From positions 142,501-206,500 of the forward strand of contig NZ_CP044310.1 of NCBI RefSeq assembly GCF_009664365.1: DNA of 64,000 bases. Reading direction: 5' to 3'. A model generated the notes under the pieces. That model did not search any database and was not told the origin of the DNA. It saw nothing but the letters and a program-made list of their open reading frames with translations. Below are positions 1-11,666 of the stretch, piece by piece (position 1 is the first letter of the stretch; each line of letters begins with the position of its first letter). This DNA comes from Paenibacillus xylanilyticus (GTDB lineage Bacteria; Bacillota; Bacilli; Paenibacillales; Paenibacillaceae). The position numbers and the translations under genes were made by a program.

Positions 1-2220
<2,220 letters not shown>

Positions 2221-2301
2221 ATTGCAGGTTCTAGTCGCAAGTTTCGTTTCGGATCTAGTTTTCAGGGAGCAATCCTTGTTATATTGTTTGATTGACTGTT
2301 T

Positions 2302-2393
2302 GGAGAGATACCCAAGTGGCTATAAGGGGACCCTCTGCTAAGGGGTTAGACTGCGTAAGCGGTGCGAGGGTTCGAATCCCTCTCTCTCCGCCA
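2302..2393 (+). tRNA. tRNA-Ser (anticodon GCT)
   Basis: Long variable arm as expected for a type II tRNA. The acceptor stem GGAGAGA/TCTCTCC closes, the anticodon loop CTGCTAA gives GCT, and the 3' CCA is encoded. It is the first tRNA of an eight-gene array behind the 23S rRNA. Confidence 0.96.
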
Positions 2394-2435
2394 TCTTTAT
2401 CCTAAGATGGACAAGCAATCAGTGATTATTAATAT

Positions 2436-2512
2436 GGCGGTGTAGCTCAGCTGGCTAGAGCGTACGGTTCATACCCGTGAGGTCGGGGGTTCGATCCCCT
2501 CCGCCGCTACCA
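2436..2512 (+). tRNA. tRNA-Met (CAT), elongator type
   Basis: Acceptor GGCGGTG pairs with CGCCGCT and CCA is encoded. The anticodon is CAT. The first base pair is G-U, a normal pair, unlike the unpaired first position of initiator tRNA, so this is read as elongator Met. Confidence 0.93.
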
Positions 2513-2521
2513 TATTACCCA

Positions 2522-2597
2522 GGAGGCTTAGCTCAGCTGGGAGAGCATCTGCCTTACAAGCAGAGGGTCGGGGGTTCGAGCCCCTCAGCCTCCACCA
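2522..2597 (+). tRNA. tRNA-Val (TAC)
   Basis: Acceptor GGAGGCT/AGCCTCC, anticodon loop CTTACAA giving TAC, standard T-loop GGTTCGAGC, and encoded CCA. Confidence 0.96.
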
Positions 2598-2602
2598 TAT
2601 AC

Positions 2603-2678
<76 letters not shown>

Positions 2679-2687
2679 TTAATGCCT

Positions 2688-2765
2688 GGAACCGTGGTGT
2701 AGTTGGCCTAACATGCCTGCCTGTCACGCAGGAGATCGCGGGTTCGAATCCCGTCGGTTCCGCCA
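2688..2765 (+). tRNA. tRNA-Asp (GTC)
   Basis: Acceptor GGAACCG/CGGTTCC, anticodon loop CTGTCAC giving GTC, discriminator G as usual for Asp, and encoded CCA. Confidence 0.95.
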
Positions 2766-2786
2766 TTAATTTATAAAATTGAATAA

Positions 2787-2861
<75 letters not shown>

Positions 2862-2871
2862 TTTTAATCCT

Positions 2872-2957
2872 GGAGGATTAGCGAAGTGGCCAAACGCATC
2901 AGACTGTAAATCTGCTCCCGTACGGGTTCGGTGGTTCGAATCCATCATCCTCCACCA
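2872..2957 (+). tRNA. tRNA-Tyr (GTA)
   Basis: Type II tRNA with a long variable arm. Acceptor GGAGGAT/ATCCTCC, anticodon loop CTGTAAA giving GTA, and encoded CCA. Confidence 0.95.
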
Positions 2958-2965
2958 GTTTTTAT

Positions 2966-3038
2966 GAGTCATTAGCTCAGTTGGTAGAGCACCTGACTTT
3001 TAATCAGGGTGTCGAAGGTTCGAGCCCTTCATGACTCA
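2966..3038 (+). tRNA. tRNA-Lys (TTT)
   Basis: Acceptor GAGTCAT/ATGACTC and anticodon loop CTTTTAA giving TTT. CCA is not encoded: discriminator A is followed by TCTTG. It is the last tRNA before the array terminator. Confidence 0.95.
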
Positions 3039-3047
3039 TCTTGTTAG

Positions 3048-3088
3048 AAAGAGCGATTAATCATTAAATTGATTAATCGCTCTTTTTG
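3048..3088 (+). terminator. Rho-independent terminator of the rRNA/tRNA unit
   Basis: A near-perfect stem, AAAGAGCGATTAATC against GATTAATCGCTCTTT, is followed by a T run. It closes the rRNA-tRNA transcript ten bases after tRNA-Lys. Confidence 0.92.
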
Positions 3089-3194
3089 TATATATGAAAA
3101 TTAAACAACTGATTACAGATCCAAGGCATCGAAGGCGATGTATTGTAAGATATGATAAAATAATAAAAAAAAGCAAAGTGGTGGCGTTCATTAT

Positions 3195-4388
3195 ATGAAG
3201 CTCATACTTGGTCTTAAACAACAGATTGAATCCATTATCGGCACGAGCTTGGACGAATACGAGATTACCGTAGAAGAATGGAATCAATCTGCAATGCAGT
3301 TAGTTGGTGGGGAACAGAAACAAAGCGGTTTGCTTGAGATGGAAAGCCCCGAGGAAGGACAAACTAAACAGGAGTTTGCTTCTGACGCGATAGCGAGTGT
3401 AAAGAGTTTAAATACAGAGGAACGTATCTACTTCAAAGTTAAGTCTAATAAAAATGAAAGAACTTTAGTATGTTGGGGTTGTTCTGCTAGCTCCATAACC
3501 ACGGAAACACGGCGCTTAATTGAATTGCTGATTACTAACAGTTCAGACAGAATAGCTGAGGAGCTGCCAGTAATTTATGAGAATAATCGGGAACAGGAAC
3601 TTGCTGAATTGGGGAAATGGCTTCGGCAGAAAATAGAGCACCCGGCGGAGCAGGAGTCCATTCCGGAGCACTTTTCATTTCGAGATGAGCTGCATTCTGA
3701 AAAGATCCCGTTTCTATTGCAATGTGAGACACCAGACGCCCATCGTATTCGTTCAAAGGAATTGAACAAGTTGCTGGGGAGTTATTTTGGTGAGGACATT
3801 ATGCTGATTCCTCTGGGAGAGCAGGACTGGCTCTTTTTGAGCGACGAGCAGATTGTAACAGGTGAGGCGGAAGAGGATACTCTCGAAGCAAAAAAGGATT
3901 TACTAAATGCTTTTTGTTTGGGGCTATATGAGTTGGTGGCGAGTGAATGGGCCGGTGTGTTTCATTTATCTGCGTCCATGCCGTGTATTCCAGTACAGGA
4001 GTTATCGACAATTACAGGTCTGCTTGAAGAGAGTATTCATTTGGGAAGAGCATTTCACGTAGCTCAGCATATTCACTTACCATGGGAACTGCATCTTGAG
4101 CGATTGGTGGCGAGTATTCCTGAACAGCAGCGTCTTCGTTTTATCAAGGAGACAGGTAAGGATACGACGATATTTGAGGATAGTGAGACACTTGCAACAC
4201 TGGAGACCTATTTTAGTCTGGACTGCAATGTCAGCGAGACAGCAAAGCGCCTTTTCATCCACCGCAATACACTCGTATACCGTCTGGACAAGATCAAACA
4301 GGAGATTGGTTACGATGTAAGAAGCTTTGAAAGTGCTGTTCTGGTGCGGCTTTTGCTCCTTATGTACAAAGTGACGAAAAAGCTCTGA
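3195..4388 (+). CDS. PucR/CdaR-type helix-turn-helix regulator
   Basis: Protein of 397 residues. The last ~55 residues match the C-terminal HTH of the PucR/CdaR family: a region with NVSETAKRLFIHRNTLVYRL followed by DKIKQEIG and a leucine-rich end. The first ~330 residues show no motif I recognise and probably hold a sensory domain. Family members control sugar-acid or purine use in other bacteria, but the ligand here is unknown. It stands alone behind the tRNA terminator and about 100 bases before a sugar ABC ATPase, which suggests but does not prove a link. The ribosome site is weak (AGTGGTGG), and no good promoter is visible beyond a TATGAT at 3151. Confidence 0.8.
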   Translation: MKLILGLKQQIESIIGTSLDEYEITVEEWNQSAMQLVGGEQKQSGLLEMESPEEGQTKQEFASDAIASVKSLNTEERIYFKVKSNKNERTLVCWGCSASSITTETRRLIELLITNSSDRIAEELPVIYENNREQELAELGKWLRQKIEHPAEQESIPEHFSFRDELHSEKIPFLLQCETPDAHRIRSKELNKLLGSYFGEDIMLIPLGEQDWLFLSDEQIVTGEAEEDTLEAKKDLLNAFCLGLYELVASEWAGVFHLSASMPCIPVQELSTITGLLEESIHLGRAFHVAQHIHLPWELHLERLVASIPEQQRLRFIKETGKDTTIFEDSETLATLETYFSLDCNVSETAKRLFIHRNTLVYRLDKIKQEIGYDVRSFESAVLVRLLLLMYKVTKKL

Positions 4389-4491
4389 TATTTTTGTGCA
4401 GTTTGCGAATAGTCAAACATCACATGGATGGGTTAATATAAAACTACAAAATGTATTCGATTACAAAATGATCTCTGAGGAGGCAACAATC

Positions 4492-5616
4492 ATGGCTGGT
4501 GTACGTTTAGAGCATATTTTCAAAAAATACCCGGGTTCTGATAAAGCAACAGTAGTTGATATTAACCTGGACATCAAAGATAAAGAATTCTTGGTACTCG
4601 TTGGACCGTCCGGTTGTGGTAAATCAACAACACTGCGTATGATCGCAGGCCTTGAGGAAATTTCTGAAGGTAAACTCTATATCGGTGACCGTGTCGTTAA
4701 TGATGTTGCTCCTAAAGACCGCGATATCGCGATGGTATTCCAATCCTATGCCTTGTATCCGCATATGAGCGTATATCAAAACATGGCGTTTGGTTTGAAA
4801 CTGCGTAAAGTGAAAAAAGACGAGATCGACAAACGTGTTCGTGAAGCAGCTAAAATCCTGGATATCGAGCATTTGCTTGAGCGTAAACCTAAGGCATTGT
4901 CCGGTGGTCAACGTCAGCGTGTCGCTCTGGGACGTGCGATTGTCCGTGATCCACAAGTCTTCTTGATGGATGAGCCTCTTTCCAACTTGGATGCGAAACT
5001 TCGTGGTCAGATGCGTGCGGAAATCACAAAGCTTGCTAAACGTTTGGAAACAACAGTTATCTACGTAACGCATGACCAGATCGAAGCCATGACCATGGGT
5101 GATCGGATCGTCGTTATGAAAGATGGTATCATTCAACAAGCAGCTTCTCCTGAAGAGCTGTACAACCACCCAGCTAACTTGTTCGTAGCAGGCTTCATTG
5201 GTTCCCCGACAATGAACTTTATCTCGGGTAAACTTGCTGAGCAAGGTGCTAACCTGCACTTCGTAGCTCCAGGCGTGGACGTTGAAATCCCGCAAGGTAA
5301 AGCACAAGTGCTGAAATCAAGAGGATACATTGGCAAGGAAGTTATTCTGGGTGTTCGTCCAGAAGACATCCACGAAGAGCCAGTATTCCTGGAAGCATCC
5401 CCGAATTCTGTATTCTCTACACACGTAGACGTAACAGAGAACCTGGGTCACGAAATGCTCCTCTACTTGAGCGGTGTGGGTAATGATACGACTATCGCAC
5501 GTGTAGATGGACGTTCCAATACTCGTGATGGTTCCACAGTTAAAATGGCAATTGACATGAACAAGGTTCATATCTTTGACAAAGAGACTGAAGTGAACGT
5601 TCTCCTTCAAGACTAA
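4492..5616 (+). CDS. msmX: Sugar ABC transporter ATP-binding protein, UgpC/MsmX family
   Basis: ATPase of 374 residues that powers carbohydrate importers from the cytoplasmic face. It has Walker A GPSGCGKST (38-46), signature LSGGQRQR (about 137), Walker B VFLMDEPLSNLD (about 157), the H-loop YVTHDQ, and a C-terminal TOBE-like regulatory region from about 240. The start is the ATG after GAGGAGG; an upstream in-frame extension lacks a ribosome site. There are no permease or binding-protein genes next to it. In Bacillus, MsmX serves many importers lacking their own ATPase, and the importer at 21.4-25 kb here has none, so it is a plausible client. The symbol reflects family assignment. Confidence 0.9.
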   Translation: MAGVRLEHIFKKYPGSDKATVVDINLDIKDKEFLVLVGPSGCGKSTTLRMIAGLEEISEGKLYIGDRVVNDVAPKDRDIAMVFQSYALYPHMSVYQNMAFGLKLRKVKKDEIDKRVREAAKILDIEHLLERKPKALSGGQRQRVALGRAIVRDPQVFLMDEPLSNLDAKLRGQMRAEITKLAKRLETTVIYVTHDQIEAMTMGDRIVVMKDGIIQQAASPEELYNHPANLFVAGFIGSPTMNFISGKLAEQGANLHFVAPGVDVEIPQGKAQVLKSRGYIGKEVILGVRPEDIHEEPVFLEASPNSVFSTHVDVTENLGHEMLLYLSGVGNDTTIARVDGRSNTRDGSTVKMAIDMNKVHIFDKETEVNVLLQD

Positions 5617-5678
5617 TCATACTGGGATTCCTCGGATCCGATGGAACATCAGTTAACGCAATCATACATTGTATTCAG

Positions 5679-5712
5679 AGCCCCTTCCGTTGTTGCTGGA
5701 AGGGGCTTTTTT
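5679..5712 (+). terminator. Terminator after the MsmX-type ATPase gene
   Basis: Stem AGCCCCTTCC/GGAAGGGGCT with a nine-base loop, then TTTTTT. Confidence 0.93.
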
Positions 5713-5903
5713 GATTAATGGGCGGCTGTGGTCCGCGATTGCATTCAACACTGAATTCATTTAAGATTATTTGAAGGCTGGTTTTGTTTTGTAAAGTCTG
5801 TAACATGAAACAAGCAAAATGAATGCGCTAATAATGGAATGGAAAAGACGCAAAAAATGCTGATGTACATAGAGAGGCAGCGAATGCTGAAAGGAAGAGA
5901 CAA

Positions 5904-6842
5904 ATGGCGAAAAAAGTGAAGGTATCTGAATTGGTACAGCAGTTCCAGCTTGAGGTCGTTTCCGGATCTCAAGGTTTGAAGAGAGTAATTACGGTAGATG
6001 ACTTGAACCGTCCTGGCCTCGAAATGGCCGGTTATTTTGAATACCATCCACAAGAACGGGTACAGCTGCTTGGGAGAACAGAGCTGGCCTTTTTTGCAAT
6101 GTTACCTGAAGCAGAACGTCGTGACCGGATGCAGCGCTTATGCACGGAGGAAACACCGTGTATCTTGGTGACTCGCGGACTGGAAGTGCCACAGGAACTT
6201 ATTGAAATCAGTGAGGAGCAGAATCTGGCCGTGCTTCGCAGCAACATGGCAACAACGATTCTGTCCAGCCGTATTACCGGATTCCTGGAGCGTAAACTTG
6301 CGCCAACAGCAACCATTCATGGCGTACTATGTGATGTGAACGGAGTTGGTATGCTGATTACTGGCAGCAGTGGTATTGGTAAGAGTGAAACGGCACTTGA
6401 ATTGGTGAAGCGTGGACACCGCCTGATTGCCGATGATGCCGTTGAAATCCGTCAAACATCAGACTTCCAGCTGCACGGAACCGCACCAGAGCTTATCCGT
6501 CACCTGCTTGAGATTCGCGGAGTCGGGATTATCAACGTAATGACATTGTTTGGTGCAGGAGCTGTTCGTAACAATAAACGGATTACCCTGGTAGTGCGTC
6601 TTGAGGCTTGGCAGCAGGACAAGCAATACGATCGCCTCGGTCTGGATGAGGAAACAACTCGAATCATCGATACGGATGTACCGCTGGTAACCATTCCAGT
6701 TCGTCCGGGACGAAACTTGGCTGTCATTATTGAAGTAGCGGCGATGAACTATCGTCTCAAGCAAATGGGACTTAACGCTGCACTGCAATTTACGAACAAG
6801 CTGACAGCAACGATTTCGGAAGACATGGAAGACATGGACTAG
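5904..6842 (+). CDS. hprK: HPr kinase/phosphorylase
   Basis: 312 residues, the usual length. It phosphorylates HPr and Crh on Ser46 and reverses this, setting carbon catabolite repression in Firmicutes. Visible are the Walker A GSSGIGKS (154-161), the ADD stretch of the kinase core (about 176-178), and the family signature [10 protein letters not shown] (203-212). The N-terminal ~130 residues are the HPrK N domain. The start follows AAAGGAAG with good spacing. It heads a tight hprK-lgt-ppaX-acyltransferase run as in B. subtilis. Its likely substrate is encoded at 40.1 kb. Confidence 0.97.
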   Translation: MAKKVKVSELVQQFQLEVVSGSQGLKRVITVDDLNRPGLEMAGYFEYHPQERVQLLGRTELAFFAMLPEAERRDRMQRLCTEETPCILVTRGLEVPQELIEISEEQNLAVLRSNMATTILSSRITGFLERKLAPTATIHGVLCDVNGVGMLITGSSGIGKSETALELVKRGHRLIADDAVEIRQTSDFQLHGTAPELIRHLLEIRGVGIINVMTLFGAGAVRNNKRITLVVRLEAWQQDKQYDRLGLDEETTRIIDTDVPLVTIPVRPGRNLAVIIEVAAMNYRLKQMGLNAALQFTNKLTATISEDMEDMD

Positions 6843-6993
6843 GATCGTAGAAATATTTTTTAGAAATGTAGGAACATGAGTTATATGTATTTAAATAAAG
6901 ACCAGGACTGGCCTGCTCTACTTCTTACGGAATTTGGAGCAGGTCCCATTTGGTCATGCATACAGATGAGTGAATTTATAGGAGTGTGAATGA

Positions 6994-8031
6994 ATGGATA
7001 CATTATTACTGTTGAACCCCATTGCGTTCTCCATAGGAGCGTTAAAGGTTCACTGGTATGGCCTTATTCTCGGTACGGCAGCACTCGTAGGTCTGCTGCT
7101 GGTGATCCGGGAGGGCAAGCGTTACAACATACCGCAGGAAGTATTTATGGATATGGTCCTGCTGGGTGTACCTTCTGCCATTATCGGAGCACGTATATAC
7201 TACGTAGCTTTTCGATGGGATGATTATAAGGATAATTTCTGGGATGTCTTCAAGATATGGAATGGTGGTATCGCCATATATGGTGCGCTGATTGGCGCAA
7301 TCATTTGTGCTGTCATTTTCTTCCGGCGTAAAGGGTACAATTTTTGGCGTATGGCTGACATTTGCGCACCTGGACTCATTGTTGGTCAAATGATTGGACG
7401 CTGGGGGAACTTTGTAAACCAGGAAGCCTACGGCGGACCTGTGGAAGAGTCCTTTTTACGGGACAAGCTGCATTTGCCAGACTTTATCGTCAATCAGATG
7501 AATGTGGAAGGTGTATTCCACCACCCTGCATTTTTGTATGAGTCGTTATGGAGCCTTGTTGGCTTGGTGCTGTTGTTAGTTCTTCGCCGGCAGAAGTTTC
7601 TGCGTGCTGGTGAGTTGTTCATGTCCTACTTTATCTGGTACTCCATCGGTCGATTCTTCATTGAAGCTCTGCGTACAGACAGTCTGGGCTTCCAGGCGCC
7701 ACAATGGCTTGCTTCGCTCGTCAACGGTCTATGGTCTCCAATGACTGCACTGGGCTTCGAACAGGGTTATCTGGATCCAGCCTACGGTAACGTAAGAATC
7801 TCGCAATTGCTCGCCATCGGCATCATTATTGCAGCTATCATATTTATTGTTGTGCGAAGAGTAACAGGAAAAGCGGATGCACGTTATAGTGATCCAATTG
7901 TATCTTACAAGGTTTCATCTGAACCAACGGATGATATGCCGCAAGCAGGTCCGGTTGCCAGCAAAGAGAGTAAAGCAAGCCCAAGTCCCGCTAAAGAGGA
8001 GACGAAGCAAGCTGAGGATAAAAAGGAGTAA
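6994..8031 (+). CDS. lgt: Prolipoprotein diacylglyceryl transferase
   Basis: 345 residues, membrane-bound. It transfers diacylglycerol from phosphatidylglycerol to the lipobox cysteine of prolipoproteins. The Lgt signature GRWGNFVNQEAYG is present at about residue 133, with about seven hydrophobic segments spread over the first 290 residues. The last ~50 residues form a Ser/Pro/Lys/Glu-rich hydrophilic tail, longer than in B. subtilis Lgt and probably disordered. The ribosome site is TAGGAGTG. Clients in this window include the binding protein at 21.4 kb and the lipoprotein at 61.5 kb. Confidence 0.96.
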   Translation: MDTLLLLNPIAFSIGALKVHWYGLILGTAALVGLLLVIREGKRYNIPQEVFMDMVLLGVPSAIIGARIYYVAFRWDDYKDNFWDVFKIWNGGIAIYGALIGAIICAVIFFRRKGYNFWRMADICAPGLIVGQMIGRWGNFVNQEAYGGPVEESFLRDKLHLPDFIVNQMNVEGVFHHPAFLYESLWSLVGLVLLLVLRRQKFLRAGELFMSYFIWYSIGRFFIEALRTDSLGFQAPQWLASLVNGLWSPMTALGFEQGYLDPAYGNVRISQLLAIGIIIAAIIFIVVRRVTGKADARYSDPIVSYKVSSEPTDDMPQAGPVASKESKASPSPAKEETKQAEDKKE

Positions 8032-8037
8032 TGCAGC

Positions 8038-8694
8038 ATGATTGAAACGGTACTATTTGATCTCGACGGAACGATTATTGATACAAATGAGCTGATTATC
8101 AGCTCATTCCTGCACGTCATGGAAGGATGGGAGCATTCTGCTCCGTGGACGCGTGAACAGATTATCCCGCACATGGGAGGCACACTGGAGCAGCAGATGC
8201 GTACCTTCTCCGGACAGGATGAGGTGGCCGAGTATGTTAAAGGGTACCGCGCATATAACGATATCCATCATGAAGCGATGGTAAAACCTTTTCCGCATGT
8301 GAATGAGGTTGTTGAGGCTCTGCATCAAGCGGGCATTGTGATGGGAGTAGTGACGACCAAGATTCGCCCATCTACGCTTAAAGTGCTGGAACGTTTTGAC
8401 CTGATGAAATATATGAAATCCATTGTAACGGTGACCGATGTAACCCATCCGAAACCTCATGCTGAACCTGTACTTAAAGCAATAGAGGAGTTAGGTGCAG
8501 ATCCGGCTACAACGCTGATGGTTGGGGATAGCCCGGTCGATATCCAATCCGCCCAAAATGCGGGTGCACTTGCAGCAGGTGTTGCCTGGTCTCTCAAGGG
8601 AGAGGCAGTACTGAGTGAATATGGCCCGGATTATATACTACATGACATGAAGGACTTGCTTGCGCTGACCCGTATTGAAACGGGACGTTCATGA
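8038..8694 (+). CDS. ppaX: Pyrophosphatase PpaX (HAD superfamily)
   Basis: 218 residues. Haloacid-dehalogenase fold with the nucleophile motif FDLDGT (Asp8, Asp10) at the N-terminus and the C-terminal motif MVGDSPVDI. In B. subtilis PpaX hydrolyses pyrophosphate released when HPr kinase/phosphorylase dephosphorylates P-Ser-HPr, which explains its place in the hprK operon. AAAGGAG at the end of lgt is the ribosome site, so translation is probably coupled. It overlaps the next gene by four bases (ATGA). Confidence 0.93.
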   Translation: MIETVLFDLDGTIIDTNELIISSFLHVMEGWEHSAPWTREQIIPHMGGTLEQQMRTFSGQDEVAEYVKGYRAYNDIHHEAMVKPFPHVNEVVEALHQAGIVMGVVTTKIRPSTLKVLERFDLMKYMKSIVTVTDVTHPKPHAEPVLKAIEELGADPATTLMVGDSPVDIQSAQNAGALAAGVAWSLKGEAVLSEYGPDYILHDMKDLLALTRIETGRS

Positions 8695-9224
8695 GGAAAG
8701 TCACCCGCTATCCGGTAGAGGGCCACAATGCACTCTGGCATATCTACAAGACGGTAAGTCCGTGGAAGGGTGTTCGCAACTTTATATGGATTCAGTTGTC
8801 ACGGTATTGTCCTATTCTTCCGGTGAAGAACTGGATCTATCGCCACATGCTCGGTATGAAGGTGGGCAAACATACGGCATTTGGACTGATGGTTATGGTG
8901 GATGTGTTCTTTCCCGAGAAGATCACAGTTGGCGAAAACTCAGTTATCGGTTATAACACAACCATTCTCGCGCATGAGTACCTTATTAAAGAGTACAGAT
9001 TGGGAGAAGTCATTATCGGTGAAAATGTGCTGATCGGTGCCAACACGACAATCCTTCCAGGGGTAACCATCGGGGATGGAGCAGTGGTCGCAGCAGGAGC
9101 GGTTGTTCATAAGGATGTAGCCCCAGGAGCTTTTGTCGGTGGGAATCCACTTCGTGAACTATCGCGCAAGGTCGATACCAGTGAATTGGAGCTTCACGTG
9201 AAAATGGATGAGCGTGTCCATTAG
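8691..9224 (+). CDS. Hexapeptide-repeat acyltransferase (YvoF-like)
   Basis: 177 residues. A left-handed beta-helix built of hexapeptide repeats fills roughly residues 60-165, with repeats such as [22 protein letters not shown] and [21 protein letters not shown], typical of O-acetyltransferases of the CysE/LacA/NodL type. The acceptor is unknown. It occupies the same position as yvoF after ppaX in B. subtilis. It overlaps ppaX by ATGA, so it is translationally coupled and last in its operon. Confidence 0.87.
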   Translation: MRKVTRYPVEGHNALWHIYKTVSPWKGVRNFIWIQLSRYCPILPVKNWIYRHMLGMKVGKHTAFGLMVMVDVFFPEKITVGENSVIGYNTTILAHEYLIKEYRLGEVIIGENVLIGANTTILPGVTIGDGAVVAAGAVVHKDVAPGAFVGGNPLRELSRKVDTSELELHVKMDERVH

Positions 9225-9325
9225 GGTTGGGTATCAAAAGGTATAGCAGTGGACACCCTGTGGAGTCGCCCTAAATTACATGATATACAGAGGCACACGA
9301 CAATTGTGCTTGCTTCTGATGAGAA

Positions 9326-9349
9326 AGAGCTGCTGATGGCAGCTTTTTT
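9326..9349 (+). terminator. Terminator of the hprK operon
   Basis: Stem AGCTGC/GCAGCT, a five-base loop, then TTTTTT, 100 bases after the acyltransferase stop codon. Confidence 0.85.
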
Positions 9350-9430
9350 CGTATACAGATGTTGCTGAGAGGACTTGTTTGAACAGATATAAATGATAAG
9401 GCAGAGCGGGTAAGCTAGAGAACTGCTTTG

Positions 9431-9460
9431 TTGACGATGAGGAGTCATTCATGTTATCAT
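9431..9460 (+). promoter_or_regulatory. Candidate SigA promoter of the his operon
   Basis: TTGACG at 9431-9436 and TATCAT at 9455-9460 with an 18-base spacer. A transcript from here would carry an untranslated leader of about 230 bases before hisZ. Confidence 0.6.
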
Positions 9461-9700
9461 ATCCCATATCCTTTAGTTTGTTAGCACTTTACCATATGAA
9501 AGTATTATGGAATAGTAAGAACCTATCATCAATCAAGAACAGATCGAGAATGCATCAAGAAGGCTGCCCGGCAGCATCTGAACAAGGTCCCTTAATAAAG
9601 GGTAATAGAAGATGGAATCGGGATTTACGATACATAAATCCTATTTAAGATAAAGCTAAAGCCCATAAACCAAACTACTGACTCGGGGTGAATGATACCA
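9461..9700 (+). other. his operon leader, no T-box recognised
   Basis: About 230 bases without a convincing gene. The canonical T-box core (AGGGTGGNACCGCG) is absent. Two small hairpins can be drawn: TCCCTT/AAGGG near 9588, and GGATTTA/TAAATCC at about 9620-9640. Neither is followed by a T run, so a classic attenuator is not evident. A 65-codon ORF from 9451 has no other support. Confidence 0.4.
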
Positions 9701-10927
9701 ATGTCCAAACCAAAAGGCTTCGAAAAACCGACAGGTTTTCGTGACTATACACCACTTGTGGTAAACAAGCTGAGAACGATTGAACGGAACGTATTGGAAT
9801 GCATGGAACGCTGGGGTTATCGCCAGATTATAACGCCAACGATTGAATATTACGATACGGTAGGAGTGGCGAGTTCGACTTCGGATCGGAAGTTGTTCAA
9901 ACTGCTGAATAGCCGGGGAACTACACTTGTACTGAGATCGGATCTGACAGCACCCATTGCACGAGTAGTATCTTCTCTATTAAAAGATGAATCGCTCCCG
10001 CTGCGTCTGTCCTATCATGCGAATGTGTTTCGTTCCATTGAAGAAGAAGCCGGACGTGAGGCTGAATTCTTTCAGACAGGTGTAGAGCTGGTTGGGGATG
10101 ACTCACCAGAGGCAGATGCCGAAGTGGTTGCACTTGCGATTGCCTCGCTGCAGGCAGCGGGTGTGTCTTCTTTTAAAATAGCGATGGGACATATGGGATT
10201 TCTAAACGGTTTGCTGGAGGAAGTCATTCCAGGACAGACGGCACAACAGGCCGCACTCAAAGAAGGGTTGCTCGGACGCGACTATGTTGGATATCGTCAG
10301 TCGATCGAGGAGCTTAATCTGGAAGCCAAACCGAAAGAACAATTGGAAGCCATTCTGCGATTGCGTGGCGGGAAAGAAGTATGTGCACATGCAGCAGAGC
10401 TTAGCTCCAGTGCTGAAGCAGCGCAATCCATTGCTCATTTGTGTGCTGTGTTTGAAGTACTGGAAGCCTACGGTGTCTCAGAGCATGTGCTGATTGACCT
10501 GACAATGATCGGAGACTTCTCCTACTATACTGGAATGACCTTCGAAGGGTATGCGGCAGAACTGGGATCACCGGTGTGCAGCGGGGGACGGTATGACAAT
10601 CTGCTGCAGCAGTTTGGCCGCTCGCTTCCGGCAACGGGATTTGCGCTGAAAACGAACCGGATCATCGATGGTGTGCACGGCATTGCAATGGAAGAGAACA
10701 AACCTGTGCTTATCCAGTACGACAAGGCGCGCCGAGCTGAAGCACTGGCGGAAGCGGCCCGTTTACGGAGCAGCGGACAAAACGTGGTGACCAGCCTTTT
10801 AACGGATCATGAAGTAACAGAACCAGCAGCAGAAGTGGTGGCATCATCCGGTGGTAGCTCAGTGCGTTCATCAAGGGACGTCTACGATCAGGTTATCACC
10901 TATCAAGCTGAACAAGGAGGACGCTGA
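9701..10927 (+). CDS. hisZ: ATP phosphoribosyltransferase regulatory subunit
   Basis: 408 residues; histidyl-tRNA-synthetase paralogue without tRNA charging function. It forms a hetero-octamer with the short HisG and mediates histidine feedback. The class II synthetase-like core is visible: GFRDYTP at the start, [12 protein letters not shown] (motif 2 region), and a [10 protein letters not shown] segment like HisRS. The start at 9701 is chosen because GGGGTG at 9685-9690 sits ten bases ahead; the in-frame ATG at 9692 is only one base from it. It opens the his operon and its stop lies one base before hisG. Confidence 0.94.
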   Translation: MSKPKGFEKPTGFRDYTPLVVNKLRTIERNVLECMERWGYRQIITPTIEYYDTVGVASSTSDRKLFKLLNSRGTTLVLRSDLTAPIARVVSSLLKDESLPLRLSYHANVFRSIEEEAGREAEFFQTGVELVGDDSPEADAEVVALAIASLQAAGVSSFKIAMGHMGFLNGLLEEVIPGQTAQQAALKEGLLGRDYVGYRQSIEELNLEAKPKEQLEAILRLRGGKEVCAHAAELSSSAEAAQSIAHLCAVFEVLEAYGVSEHVLIDLTMIGDFSYYTGMTFEGYAAELGSPVCSGGRYDNLLQQFGRSLPATGFALKTNRIIDGVHGIAMEENKPVLIQYDKARRAEALAEAARLRSSGQNVVTSLLTDHEVTEPAAEVVASSGGSSVRSSRDVYDQVITYQAEQGGR

Positions 10928-10928
10928 G

Positions 10929-11588
10929 ATGTCGGATATTTTGAAGGTAGCCATGCCCAAGGGCCGGATCTATAAAAAAGCTTCCAAGCTCTTCCGTGAA
11001 GCGGGCCTCGATATTCCTGTTGATGTGGACGATACACGCAAATTGGTCATTGAAGTACCCGAAGCAGGAATGGAGTTCATCATGGCGAAGCCTGTAGATG
11101 TGCCAACGTATGTTGAATACGGTGTAGCGGATATCGGAATTGTCGGTAAGGACGTACTGCTGGAGGAAAATCGTGATGTCTACGAGCTGCTCAATCTAGG
11201 GATCGCACAGTGCCGGATGTCGGTGATCGGTCTGCCGGATTGGACACCGGGTATCCAGCAGCGTGTGGCAACGAAATATCCGAGAATTGCCTCTCAATAT
11301 TTCCGCGAACAGGGCCAGCAGGTGGAAGTGATCAAGTTGAACGGCTCCATTGAACTTGCACCTCTGATCGGGCTAGCTGACCGGATTGTGGATCTGGTGG
11401 AGACGGGACAGACACTGCGTGAGAATGGATTGGTTGAGATGACAGGCATTCTGGATATCACGAGCCGCCTTATCGCAAACCGGGTGAGTTATCGGATGAA
11501 AAATGGACGGATTCAGGCATTGTGCGATGCATTGCAGCAGGTCATTCCAACGCCTAATGAAATTTCGGCAGGAAGCCTTCAGGGATAA
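10929..11588 (+). CDS. hisG: ATP phosphoribosyltransferase catalytic subunit, short form
   Basis: 219 residues. It catalyses the first step of histidine synthesis, joining ATP and PRPP. The length and absence of the C-terminal regulatory domain mark the HisZ-dependent short form. Typical segments are [13 protein letters not shown] at the start, DIGIVGKD, and the PRPP-binding region [14 protein letters not shown]. The start is the ATG after AAGGAGG, which lies inside the end of hisZ. In-frame codons further upstream overlap hisZ and lack a ribosome site. Confidence 0.96.
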   Translation: MSDILKVAMPKGRIYKKASKLFREAGLDIPVDVDDTRKLVIEVPEAGMEFIMAKPVDVPTYVEYGVADIGIVGKDVLLEENRDVYELLNLGIAQCRMSVIGLPDWTPGIQQRVATKYPRIASQYFREQGQQVEVIKLNGSIELAPLIGLADRIVDLVETGQTLRENGLVEMTGILDITSRLIANRVSYRMKNGRIQALCDALQQVIPTPNEISAGSLQG

Positions 11589-11666
11589 ATGATCGGCAAG
11601 ATAGAATAGAGGAATGGATGAACACTTATGGCTGACAGGAAATACAGGGCCAGGGAGGTAGAACGC

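Noticed and set aside
4624..5307. 227-codon minus-strand ORF
   Set aside because: Fully antisense to the MsmX-type ATPase, whose motifs are unambiguous.
9451..9648. 65-codon ORF in the his leader
   Set aside because: It overlaps the likely promoter, has no recognisable product and no evident coding pattern.
9461..9700. T-box riboswitch for histidine
   Set aside because: The conserved T-box core and a terminator/antiterminator pair were not found.
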